Positions 33,178 to 41,284 of a DNA stretch of 64,000 bases are shown here, in pieces. The notes under the pieces were generated by a model. That model ran no database searches, was not told the origin of the DNA, and was given only the letters and a program-made list of their open reading frames with translations. Positions within the stretch are counted from its first letter, which is position 1. Each line of letters opens with the position of its first letter. Origin of the DNA: Betaproteobacteria bacterium RIFCSPLOWO2_02_FULL_67_26 (GTDB lineage Bacteria; Pseudomonadota; Gammaproteobacteria; Burkholderiales; SG8-41); contig MERD01000094.1 of the NCBI GenBank assembly GCA_001771935.1, forward strand, positions 1 through 64,000, given 5' to 3'. The position numbers and the translations under genes are program-made.

Positions 33178-34194
33178 TCAGGTCGCGGCGGCCCCGGTTC
33201 CCGGCTTGGCAGCGAGCCGGGCCGCCAGCCTGAACGCATGCTCCAGGGCGCCGGCGTCGGCACGGCCCTGGCCGACGATATCGTAGGCCGTGCCGTGCGC
33301 GGGCGTGGTGAACACGGTCTTGAGCCCGGCGGTGACGGTGACGCCCTTGTTGAACCCGAGCAGCTTGGTCGCGATCTGGCCCTGGTCGTGGTACATCATC
33401 ACCACGCCGTCGAATTCGCCGCGCGTCGCCTTGATGAAGATCGCGTCGGAGGAAATGGGGCCGGTGCAGTTCACCCCGGCCGCCCGCATCCGCTCAACCG
33501 CGGGCCGGATGATGCGGATCTCCTCGTCGCCGAACAGGCCGTTCTCGCCGTTGTGCGGATTCAATGCGGCGACGCCGATGCGGGGTTGCGCGTGGCCGGC
33601 CGCGCGCAGGGTGCCGTCGGCGAGGCGTATCGCGCTCTCGATGCGCTCGGGCGTCACCAGGTTGACCGCCTCCCGCAGCGAGACGTGAGAGGTCACGCGG
33701 AACGTGCTGAACTCCTTGATCACGTTCATTTCGCCGAAAAAGCCGCTGTGATCGGTGAGCTTCGCGAACATCTGGTGCTCGTCGTTGAACTTCCAGCCGC
33801 CGCGGTGCAGGGCGCCCTTGTTGAGCGGCGCGAAGCAGATGCCGTCGAGCTTGCGCGCCAGCGCAAGGTCGATCATGGCCTTCAGCGTCTCTCCGGTCAG
33901 GCGGCCGGATTCGGCCGAGGGCTCGCCCTGCTCGAAGCGCGCCGGATCGATATTGCCCAGGTCGATCACCGGCAGCGTTTCGGACGGCCAGCGTATGTCG
34001 TCCACCGACGCAACCGTGCGGTAGCCGAGCGTGACCCCGGCGTCCCGGATGCCGAGGTCCAGCACGCGCTTGTCGCCGATCACGACGACGCGCGCGACCG
34101 CGTTGGCCGCGCCCGAGGCCAGCAGCCTCGCGCTGATCTCCGGGCCGATGCCGGTGACGTCGCCGAGCATCAGGCCGATGACGGGCTTTTTCAT
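33178..34194 (-). CDS. PdxA-family 4-phosphate dehydrogenase (probably catabolic PdxA2-like)
   Basis: 338 aa from ATG 34194 (MKKPVIGLMLGDVTGIGPEISARLL); the track start is upstream in repeats. PdxA motifs: GDVTGIGPE, APLNKGALH, EGEP-like region, YHDQGQIATKLLGF and FTTPAHGTAYDIVGQG. PdxA makes PLP precursor, but paralogues (PdxA2) oxidise D-threonate or D-erythronate 4-phosphate. The surrounding genes are catabolic and no pdxJ or ksgA is near, so a PdxA2 role is favoured. Confidence 0.88.
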   Translation of the reverse strand: MKKPVIGLMLGDVTGIGPEISARLLASGAANAVARVVVIGDKRVLDLGIRDAGVTLGYRTVASVDDIRWPSETLPVIDLGNIDPARFEQGEPSAESGRLTGETLKAMIDLALARKLDGICFAPLNKGALHRGGWKFNDEHQMFAKLTDHSGFFGEMNVIKEFSTFRVTSHVSLREAVNLVTPERIESAIRLADGTLRAAGHAQPRIGVAALNPHNGENGLFGDEEIRIIRPAVERMRAAGVNCTGPISSDAIFIKATRGEFDGVVMMYHDQGQIATKLLGFNKGVTVTAGLKTVFTTPAHGTAYDIVGQGRADAGALEHAFRLAARLAAKPGTGAAAT

Positions 34195-34198
34195 GAGG

Positions 34199-34229
34199 CG
34201 TGAATCGTGATTCGTGTGTCGTGATTCGA
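34199..34229. repeat. AATCACGA short-word repeat between PrpD and PdxA genes
   Basis: CGTGAATCGTGATTCGTGTGTCGTGATTCG: degenerate copies of a TCGTGATT word filling the 35-nt gap. GAATCGTGATTC within it is a perfect palindrome. Confidence 0.6.
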
Positions 34230-35651
34230 CTAGCGTCGCTTGCGCGTGGGGCCAATGGCGAGCAGGCGGGTCAATTCGCGCACGCTCTTCAGCTTTTCCA
34301 GGCTGAGCACCTTCTCCACCACCCTGTCGGCGCCGGCTTTCGGCAGCTTGCCCCACGCGGCACACTCGCGGAATTTGCCGGCGAGCTCATCATCGCTCAT
34401 CGGGTTGGCGGGGCTGCCCTTGCCGAAGTCGGCGCGGCCGCTGATCCGGCGGCCGTCCGCCAGCTCGATCTCGATGAGGGTCGTCATTTTCTCGTAGCCG
34501 GCCGCCTCGGCCTCCGGGTGCACGCCGAAGTCGACTTTCTCGATCATCCTGCGGACGTCAGGTCGATTCACCACCGCGTCCGTGAACTCGGCGAGCCCCG
34601 CCTTTCGCTCCAGCAGCAGGATCGCCATGCAAAACTCCATGCTGAACTTGGCCTGCAGCTCGTTCGCCGGGCGGTGGTGGATCAGCGCGTTCGGCATATG
34701 GCGGTTCGTTCCCACCTTGACCTTCACGACCTCGCCGGGGCGGATGTCGTGCCTGCGGATGAGGTCGAGCATCAGGCCCATGCCCGGATGGGTGAGCGAA
34801 CCCGATGGATGCGGCTTGATCGAGACACCGGGGAAAGCGAAGGTCCAGGGCTTGCCGAGCTTGCTTTCGATCGCCGCGCGATCGTAGCCGCCGCCGGCGG
34901 CCTGGAAGAACCCGCGGCCCGCCTCCAGCACGATGGGTGTCGCGGTCCAGCCGAGCCTGGCGAATTCCGCCGCGACAACGCCGCTTTCGGCCGAGCGACC
35001 GGGATGGAACGGCTTGGTCATGGTGCCGAAATTCTCGCGCAGCCCCGCGGACTGGCTGGCGCCGATGCCGAGGGCGCGCCGCGTCTGCTCGGTATTCAAC
35101 CGCAGCATCCTGGCCGCGCCGGCGGCGGCAGCGATCGCGCCGATCGTCGCCGTCGAATGGAACCCGTGGTCGTAATGGCGCGGGTTGATCGCTTCCGAGA
35201 TCTTGGTCTCGACCTCCACGGCGACCTGGTACGCGGTCAGCACGTCGAGCCCGGACCGGTTGCCGAGTTCGCCCAGCGCCAGCACCGGCGGGAGTGCCGG
35301 CGCGGTGGGATGGGTCAGCAGGCCATAGACGCGGTCCTTGGCCACCGCGAGCTGGGTGTCGTCGTAGTCGTCGGCGTGCATCGCGATGCCGTTGGCGAAC
35401 GCCGCGAAGCGCGCCGGCACCTTGAGATTCGTGCCGATGACGGTGCATCCCGCGTCGGTCGGCACGCCCAGAGTCCCGAGGTAGGCGCGAACGATGCGCC
35501 CGGACTCCGCGGCGTTGCCGGCAAGCGCGAGCCCGATGCCGTCGAGGATCGAGCGCTTGCCGAGATGCATGACATCCGCGGGAATGGACGATGCTCTGGT
35601 CGAGGTGATGAAGTCGGCGACGTAGGCGGTAAGTGGAGGAGTTTCAGCCAT
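34230..35651 (-). CDS. MmgE/PrpD family protein (1)
   Basis: 473 aa member of the 2-methylcitrate dehydratase / aconitate decarboxylase superfamily. ADDYDDTQ (the superfamily Asp-rich loop), HYDHGFHSTATIGA, GASQSAGLRENFGTMTKPFHPG and FPGVSIKPHPSG are diagnostic. Catalyses dehydration or decarboxylation of a tricarboxylate-like acid or a related isomerisation; substrate unknown. A candidate TATAAA -10 on the minus strand lies at 35677-35682. Second PrpD at 44386. Confidence 0.9.
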   Translation of the reverse strand: MAETPPLTAYVADFITSTRASSIPADVMHLGKRSILDGIGLALAGNAAESGRIVRAYLGTLGVPTDAGCTVIGTNLKVPARFAAFANGIAMHADDYDDTQLAVAKDRVYGLLTHPTAPALPPVLALGELGNRSGLDVLTAYQVAVEVETKISEAINPRHYDHGFHSTATIGAIAAAAGAARMLRLNTEQTRRALGIGASQSAGLRENFGTMTKPFHPGRSAESGVVAAEFARLGWTATPIVLEAGRGFFQAAGGGYDRAAIESKLGKPWTFAFPGVSIKPHPSGSLTHPGMGLMLDLIRRHDIRPGEVVKVKVGTNRHMPNALIHHRPANELQAKFSMEFCMAILLLERKAGLAEFTDAVVNRPDVRRMIEKVDFGVHPEAEAAGYEKMTTLIEIELADGRRISGRADFGKGSPANPMSDDELAGKFRECAAWGKLPKAGADRVVEKVLSLEKLKSVRELTRLLAIGPTRKRR

Positions 35652-35742
35652 GGCGGAATTTCTGCTGGAGAGCCCGTTTATAGCAAATTCCCATCCCCTC
35701 TGCCACGTTCCCGCCCGGCGCTTGCTCCGGGGCGCCGCTCAT

Positions 35743-36411
35743 TCAGGGATGTCGCGCGGCATATCTCGCAAGCCGGTCCCGGTCGCGAATGCTGATCTTG
35801 CGGTAGCGCACCGACAATACGCCGCGCTCGGTGAACCGCCCGAGGATGCGCGTCGCGGTCTGGCGCTGGACGCCCGTGATGTCGGCGATTTCCTGGTGCG
35901 TGAGGCCGATGGGGCGTGCGGCGCCGTCGGCCGGGTCGTGATAGCGCGCGGCGAGATCGACGAGGAATTTCGCGATGCGCGCCTCGGCGTTATCGGCCAT
36001 GAGGTAGACCAGCCGGTTGGCGAGCATGCCAAGCCGCGACGCGATGATCTGGACGAGCAGCTGGGACACCTCCGGATGCGCGACCAGGAACCCGCGGAAT
36101 CGCGCACTCGAAATCTCGGCCACCTCGCTCGGCTCGCAGGCCTCGACGCTCACCATGCGCCCCTTGTGGTGCGGCGCTTCCACCAGCCCGAATACCTCGC
36201 CGGGGAAACCGAACCACAGGATGACCTCGCGCCCGTCCGGGGTGAGCTTGTAGGTCTTGATGCGGCCGGCGAGCAGCAGGTACACGGCGTCGCCCGGGTC
36301 GCTGACGCGGTACACAAAAGCGCCCTTGCCCAGCCGCCGGCGCATCGCGCGCGCGAGCAGGGTGCGGCGGGTTTCCTCGTCCAGCCTGCCCAGAAAGTCG
36401 GTTGTGGCCAC
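35743..36411 (-). CDS. Crp/Fnr family transcriptional regulator
   Basis: 222 aa from GTG 36411 with AGGGAA upstream. Residues ~10-125 are a CNB domain with cassette FGLVEAPHHKGRMVSVEA (no PRxA, so probably not a cAMP receptor). Residues ~150-215 are the winged helix: LTHQEIADITGVQRQTATRILGRFTERGVL. No Fnr cysteines. First gene of the minus directon and divergent to the acyl-CoA carboxylase gene, so it is the natural regulator of both arms. Confidence 0.92.
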   Translation of the reverse strand: MATTDFLGRLDEETRRTLLARAMRRRLGKGAFVYRVSDPGDAVYLLLAGRIKTYKLTPDGREVILWFGFPGEVFGLVEAPHHKGRMVSVEACEPSEVAEISSARFRGFLVAHPEVSQLLVQIIASRLGMLANRLVYLMADNAEARIAKFLVDLAARYHDPADGAARPIGLTHQEIADITGVQRQTATRILGRFTERGVLSVRYRKISIRDRDRLARYAARHP

Positions 36412-36444
36412 GGGATCGTTCCCTGCGGCGCCGGCCGCCGGGAC

Positions 36445-36450
36445 ATTGTA
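36445..36450 (-). promoter_or_regulatory. Candidate -10 (TACAAT) of the Crp-type regulator gene
   Basis: Minus-strand GATTACAATG 34 nt before the GTG start, in the 153-nt divergent gap with the carboxyltransferase gene. The gap must contain promoters for both arms; no clear Crp-type palindrome was found by eye. Confidence 0.35.
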
Positions 36451-36564
36451 ATCGCTACGGGCTCAGGCGCTGGTGCCGCCAATTGTCACCCAGATGGCAG
36501 ATTTCCGGGGCCACCGCGGCGACACTCCTGCAACCGGCGGTCCCGCGCCCGGACGGAGGAAGAA

Positions 36565-38094
36565 TTGAAGTTCGAGGACAGGATCAGGGAGCACGCCGAA
36601 CGCGCCACGCGCGCGAAGGCGATGGGCGGGCCCGGGAAACTCGCCCGGCGCAGGCAGGACGGGGTGCTCAACGTGCGCGAGCGCATCGACCGGCTGCTCG
36701 ATCCCGGCACGTTCCGCGAGTCGGGGCTGTTCGGCGTGTCCTACATCCCGGAGATGCGCGAATCCACGCCGTGCGACGGCAAAGTGACGGGCTTCGGCAA
36801 GGTCGAGGGACGCCGGGTAGGTGTCGTCGGCTACGACTTCACGGTGAAGGGGTCGTCCTCGAGCTACACCAACAACCGCAAGATGGCGCACGTCAAGGAC
36901 ATCGGCGGCAAGCGCGGCTTCCCGGTGGTGTTCCTCGGCGAGTCGACCGGCGTGCGCATGCCCGACATCATGGGCGAGGGCATGGGCATGAACTTCGAGG
37001 GGCCGCGGTTCCTGCGCACCCGCGAGGCGCCGTGGGCCGCCGCGGTGCTGGGCAACGCCTTCGGTTCCTCGGCGTGGCACGCCTGCTGCTCGGATTTCTG
37101 CGTCATGCGCAAGGGCTCGGTGATGGCGGTGGCGAGCCCGGGCGTGGTCTCGATGTCGCTCGGGCGCGAGGTGACGGCGGAGGAGCTGGGCGGCTGGCAA
37201 GTGCTCGCGGAGCACTCGGGTTTCGCCGACGCGGCGGTCGACACCGACGAGCAGGCGATCGACACGATCAGGCGGTTCCTGTCGTATCTGCCGACCAACA
37301 GCCGCATGCCGCCGCCGGTGGCGGCGGTGCCCGAAGGGTCGGATGAGGCGGTGAAGGGCCTCCTCGAGCTCATTCCCGAATCGCCCGCGCAGGTCTACGA
37401 CGTGCGCAAGGTGATCAGGGCCTTCGTCGACTGCGACAGTTTCTTCGAGCTGAAGGATCGCTTCGGGCGCAGCATCACGACGGCGCTGGCGCGGCTGGAC
37501 GGGCGCACGATCGGCGTCATCGCGAACAACCCGCTCTACAAGGGCGGGTCGATGGATGCCGACGCGTGCAGCAAGGCAACCGACTTCATCGTGCTGTGCG
37601 ACTCCTACAACGTGCCCCTCGTGTTCCTGCACGACCAGCCGGGCTTCCTGATCGGGCCCGACGCGGAGAAGGCCGGCGTCATCGGCCGCGTGATCAACTG
37701 GATGAACGCCGTGCTGCAGGTGACGGTGCCGCGGATCAGCATCATCCTGCGCAAGAGCTACGGTCGCGGCTTCATCAACATGGGCGGGGCCGGCATTGCC
37801 GACGAGATCTCTGCGTGGTGGACCGCGGAAGTGAGCTTCATGAATCCCCGCACCGCGGTCAGGGTGGTGCATGGCGTGAAGGAAGAGGACGAGCCCGCGC
37901 GTTTTGCCGATCTCCTGAAAGAGATGGCGCGCAACGGCGGCGCCTACGACCTGGCCGCAGTCTACGGGGTCAAGGAGGTGCTCGATCCGCGCGAGACGCG
38001 CGAATACCTCAAGGAAGCGCTCGACGTGCACGCGTTGCGCCTGTCCGGCGGGGTGGGGCAGCACCGGCTCGCCAACTGGCCGACCAGTTTCTGA
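36565..38094 (+). CDS. Acyl-CoA carboxylase carboxyltransferase (beta) subunit
   Basis: 509 aa from TTG 36565 (LKFEDRIREHAERATRAKAMGG) with GGAGGAAG just upstream; the 814-aa track ORF overruns the divergent gap. Both crotonase-like halves of PccB/MccB are present: the first with DGKVTGFGKVEGRRVGV and GVRMPDIMGEG, the second with DCDSFFELKDRFG, LHDQPGFLIGPDAEKAG and GRGFINMGG. Transfers CO2 from biotin to an acyl-CoA. No biotin carboxylase or BCCP gene is nearby, so it depends on subunits elsewhere or has another role. Confidence 0.9.
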   Translation: MKFEDRIREHAERATRAKAMGGPGKLARRRQDGVLNVRERIDRLLDPGTFRESGLFGVSYIPEMRESTPCDGKVTGFGKVEGRRVGVVGYDFTVKGSSSSYTNNRKMAHVKDIGGKRGFPVVFLGESTGVRMPDIMGEGMGMNFEGPRFLRTREAPWAAAVLGNAFGSSAWHACCSDFCVMRKGSVMAVASPGVVSMSLGREVTAEELGGWQVLAEHSGFADAAVDTDEQAIDTIRRFLSYLPTNSRMPPPVAAVPEGSDEAVKGLLELIPESPAQVYDVRKVIRAFVDCDSFFELKDRFGRSITTALARLDGRTIGVIANNPLYKGGSMDADACSKATDFIVLCDSYNVPLVFLHDQPGFLIGPDAEKAGVIGRVINWMNAVLQVTVPRISIILRKSYGRGFINMGGAGIADEISAWWTAEVSFMNPRTAVRVVHGVKEEDEPARFADLLKEMARNGGAYDLAAVYGVKEVLDPRETREYLKEALDVHALRLSGGVGQHRLANWPTSF

Positions 38095-38108
38095 TTCACG
38101 AGGACTCA

Positions 38109-39281
38109 ATGAAAATCACCCGAGTAGAAGCCATTCCCGTCTGGTTCAAGCCCACCGACGAGTACCACGCGTTGTTCGGCTCCGGCAAGAAGAAGGGCAC
38201 GATGGTTCACGCGCGCGAGACGTGGTTCGCGAACATCGAATACAAGGAGAACGTATTCGTCAAGATCACCACCGGCGAGGGCATCGTCGGCTGGGGCGAG
38301 GCGTGCGCGCACCCGGTCACCAGCGAGACCCAGGCCGGGATCGTCGCGACGGTCGAGCTGTTCGGCCGCATCATCACCGGGAAGAGTCCTTTCCAGATCG
38401 GCGCGATCCACGCCGCGCTCGACAGACTCTTTCTCCAGGGCAACGCCGGCGCGAGGAGCGCCATCGACGTTGCGCTCTACGACATCATGGGCAAGGCCTC
38501 GGGGCAGCCGATCTACAACCTGCTCGGCGGCGCGCACCAGACCACGTTCGGCAAGCTCGCCACCATGCCGCGCGCGGAGCCGAAGCGCATGGCGGAACAC
38601 GCCCGCGCGCTCCTCAAGCGCGGTTACACGTGCTTCGAGCCCAAGATGACCGGCCACCTCGAATCGCTCGACGCGGACGCCGACCGGCTCGAGGCGATCC
38701 TCGGGGACGTGCCCGCGTCCTGCCTCGTGATCGCCGACCCCAACCAGATGTGGGGCACGGCGAAGGACACGATCGGGCTGCTCGCGCGGCGTTTTCCGGG
38801 CGCAGGCAACCTCGCGATCGAGCAGCCGGTCTGGTACTACGATCTCAATGGGCTTGCCGCAATCACGCAGGCGGTGCCGCAAAAGGTGGTCGCGGACGAG
38901 GCGATCCAGAACCTGTCGACCATGATCGAGATCGCGTCGCGCCGCATCGCCGACATGGTGAGCCTCAAGATCGGGAAATGCGGCGGCTTCTACAAGGCAG
39001 TGCAGATGATGCGCATCGCGGAAGCCGCGGGCTTGCCGGTGCGCATCGACTGGACGCAGGGGAGCCACCTCCTCGACACGGCGACGGGGCACCTGCACGC
39101 GGTCGTGCGCAACGTCGGCTGCGACCCGGGGATGGATTACCAGCTGCGCATCGAGGACAAACCGGTGAAGGAGGGCGGCGTGACGCAGGACCGGAACGGA
39201 TACTTCGTCATGCCGGATAAGCCCGGCCTCGGCCTTACGGTGGACGAGAAGTTGATCAGAAAGCTGTCGCAGCGCCGTTGA
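38109..39281 (+). CDS. Mandelate racemase/muconate lactonizing enzyme family protein (1)
   Basis: 390 aa enolase-superfamily enzyme, 14 nt after the carboxyltransferase gene. N-terminal capping domain 1-130, then barrel with metal ligands in VIADPNQMWG (Asp), LAIEQPVWYYD (Glu) and VVADEAIQ (Asp), and acid/base Lys candidates in FEPKMTGH and SLKIGKCGG. Abstracts the proton alpha to a carboxylate; product is most likely a sugar-acid dehydration or a racemised acid. Substrate not assignable. Confidence 0.88.
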   Translation: MKITRVEAIPVWFKPTDEYHALFGSGKKKGTMVHARETWFANIEYKENVFVKITTGEGIVGWGEACAHPVTSETQAGIVATVELFGRIITGKSPFQIGAIHAALDRLFLQGNAGARSAIDVALYDIMGKASGQPIYNLLGGAHQTTFGKLATMPRAEPKRMAEHARALLKRGYTCFEPKMTGHLESLDADADRLEAILGDVPASCLVIADPNQMWGTAKDTIGLLARRFPGAGNLAIEQPVWYYDLNGLAAITQAVPQKVVADEAIQNLSTMIEIASRRIADMVSLKIGKCGGFYKAVQMMRIAEAAGLPVRIDWTQGSHLLDTATGHLHAVVRNVGCDPGMDYQLRIEDKPVKEGGVTQDRNGYFVMPDKPGLGLTVDEKLIRKLSQRR

Positions 39282-39431
39282 CCCTGCTGCGGGCCCGATC
39301 ACGCCTCGGCGCGGCACGCGATCGTCGCCGTGGCGCGCCGGCCGCGCCCGGAAAAGCTGGTAGACTAGCCCGAGCCGCGCCGCCACGGTCCCGCGGCACG
39401 GCACGCATACGGATTTCCGCTTGGAGCATCG

Positions 39432-40724
39432 ATGGGCGCGACCATTGCAGAGAAGATTCTTGGCGCGCACGCCGGCGGCGCGCCGGCCAGGGCCGGCGAC
39501 ATCGTGGTCGCCGGCGTGGACTTTGCGATGCTGCACGATGCCCGCGCGAGCAACGCGTTGCGGCGCATCGAGCAACTGGGCGCGAAGAAACTTCCTTTTG
39601 CCTCGCGCACCGCGTTCGTGCTCGACCATTACTCGCCGCCGCCGCATGCGGAGGCGGCCAACATACACCGCGAGATGCGCGCATTTGCCGACGCGCACGG
39701 TACCGTGCTCTACGACGTCGGCGACGGCATCTGCCACCAGGTGCTGCCGGAAGGCGGCCACCTGACCTGCGGCGACCTGGTCGTCGGCACCGACACCCAT
39801 TCAACGACCTATGGGGCGTTCAACGCTTTTGGCACGGGAGTGGAAGGCACGGACCTGTCGGCGGTCATGATGACGGGCAAGCTGTGGTTCCGCGTGCCCG
39901 AAACCATCCGCGTCGACCTCAAGGGGCGGTTGCAGCCGGGCGTTTGGGCGAAGGACGTCACGCTGCACATGCTCGGCCGGCTCGGCGCGGAAGGGGCGAA
40001 CTACAAGGCCATTGAATACGCGGGACCCGCCGTGCGCGCGATGGACATGGACGACCGCATGACGCTCGCCAACCACGCCGCGGAGCTGGGCGCGAAGGCG
40101 GCGTTGCTGGAAGGGGACGAGAAGACGTTTGCGTGGCTCAAGGCGCGCGGCGCGCGGGACCCGCGGCCGGTCAAGGCCGACGCCGATGCGCGTTACGGTC
40201 AGCGTATCGAAGTTGACGCCGCGAAACTGCCGCCGCAGGTGGCGCGCAAGCACAAGATCGACGACGTCGTCGGCGTGCCGGAGGTGCGGGGCCTGCGCGT
40301 CAATTACGCGCTGATCGGCACCTGCACCAACGGGCGGCTCGATGACATCCGCCAGGCCGCCGCGATCCTGAAGGGCAAGCGGATCGCGAAGGGCGTGCGC
40401 ATGATCGTCACGCCCGCCTCGCGCAACGTGTACCTGCAGGCGGCGCGGGAAGGGTTGATCGAGATACTGACACAGGCGGGCGCCTCCTTCGAGGCGGCCG
40501 GATGCGGGACGTGCGTCAATATCACGGGCCACCTGATTACGGGGGACGGCGACGTCGTGATCACGAGCGCGAACCGCAATTTCAAGGGCCGCCTGGGCAA
40601 TCCCGATTCCGAAATCTACGTCGGCTCGTCGGCCACGGTGGCGGCGTCCGCGCTGGCCGGCAGCATTACCGACCCGCGCGAGGTCATGGGTGGCGACTGG
40701 CGGCCTGTATCCAAAGCAGCGTGA
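39432..40724 (+). CDS. Aconitase/LeuC-type hydro-lyase large subunit
   Basis: 430 aa, iron-sulfur hydratase large subunit (LeuC/HACN type). Cluster cysteines in LIGTCTNGR and GCGTCVN; THSTTYGAFNAFGTGVEG is the family His/Ser-rich signature. A LeuC, homoaconitase or 2,3-dimethylmalate dehydratase DmdA-type enzyme. The small subunit follows at 40759. The 150-nt gap before this gene has no ORF; TAGACT at 39363 could be a promoter element. Confidence 0.9.
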   Translation: MGATIAEKILGAHAGGAPARAGDIVVAGVDFAMLHDARASNALRRIEQLGAKKLPFASRTAFVLDHYSPPPHAEAANIHREMRAFADAHGTVLYDVGDGICHQVLPEGGHLTCGDLVVGTDTHSTTYGAFNAFGTGVEGTDLSAVMMTGKLWFRVPETIRVDLKGRLQPGVWAKDVTLHMLGRLGAEGANYKAIEYAGPAVRAMDMDDRMTLANHAAELGAKAALLEGDEKTFAWLKARGARDPRPVKADADARYGQRIEVDAAKLPPQVARKHKIDDVVGVPEVRGLRVNYALIGTCTNGRLDDIRQAAAILKGKRIAKGVRMIVTPASRNVYLQAAREGLIEILTQAGASFEAAGCGTCVNITGHLITGDGDVVITSANRNFKGRLGNPDSEIYVGSSATVAASALAGSITDPREVMGGDWRPVSKAA

Positions 40725-40760
40725 TGGGTGATGAATGATGGGTGATGGGAAGTTTCCCAT
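40721..40760. repeat. TGATGGG short-word repeat ending in a start-codon hairpin
   Basis: GTGATGGGTGATGAATGATGGGTGATGGGA then AGTTTCCCATG. The last ATGGGA pairs with TCCCAT (6 bp, 4-nt loop), whose AT is the start of the small-subunit gene (ATG 40759). Confidence 0.6.
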
Positions 40761-41277
40761 GTCTGCCTTGATCAAGGGCCGGGCGCACTTGCTCGGCGAC
40801 GACGTCAATACCGACCTGCACTGCTCGAGCAAGTACCACCCGGGCCGGGACAACGCCTACGTGGCGCAGCACGCCTTCGAGCAGCTTGCGCCGGGATTCG
40901 CGGCCCGCTTCGGGAAGCGCGGCGTCATCGTCGCGGGCAGGAACTTCGGGAACAATTCCTCGCGCGAGCAGGCGGTGCACATCCTGCGCATGATGGGCGT
41001 CGGCGGGATCGTCGCGGCTTCGTTTGGCCGGCAGTTTTACCGCAACTGCATCAATAATGGACTGACGGCGGTCGAATGCGATGTGGCGGGCGTTGCCGAT
41101 GGCGACGAAATTGAAATCGATCCCGCCGCGGGGCGTGTCGCGGTCCGCGCGCGCGGCATCGTGCGCGAGGTCCCGCCGCTGCCGGAGGCCGCGCTGGCGA
41201 TCGTCGCCGCCGGCGGGCTGATTCCGTTCCTGAAGGCCCATCCCGACTGGAAGATTCCGGTGACGACTGAGGGGTGA
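40759..41277 (+). CDS. Aconitase/LeuD-type hydro-lyase small subunit
   Basis: 172 aa swivel-domain partner of the preceding large subunit. ATG 40759 (MSALIKGRAHLLGDDVNTDLH); the track start lies in the repeat. GDDVNTD, the GRNFGNNSSREQA signature and the substrate-loop region are present. Together they would move a hydroxyl between adjacent carbons of an alkyl-malate. 7 nt before the next gene. Confidence 0.9.
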   Translation: MSALIKGRAHLLGDDVNTDLHCSSKYHPGRDNAYVAQHAFEQLAPGFAARFGKRGVIVAGRNFGNNSSREQAVHILRMMGVGGIVAASFGRQFYRNCINNGLTAVECDVAGVADGDEIEIDPAAGRVAVRARGIVREVPPLPEAALAIVAAGGLIPFLKAHPDWKIPVTTEG

Positions 41278-41284
41278 CGAAGTG

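Noticed and set aside
35650-36564. N-terminal extension of the carboxyltransferase ORF
   Set aside because: Antisense to the Crp-type regulator and divergent promoter region; TTG with GGAGGAAG marks the start.
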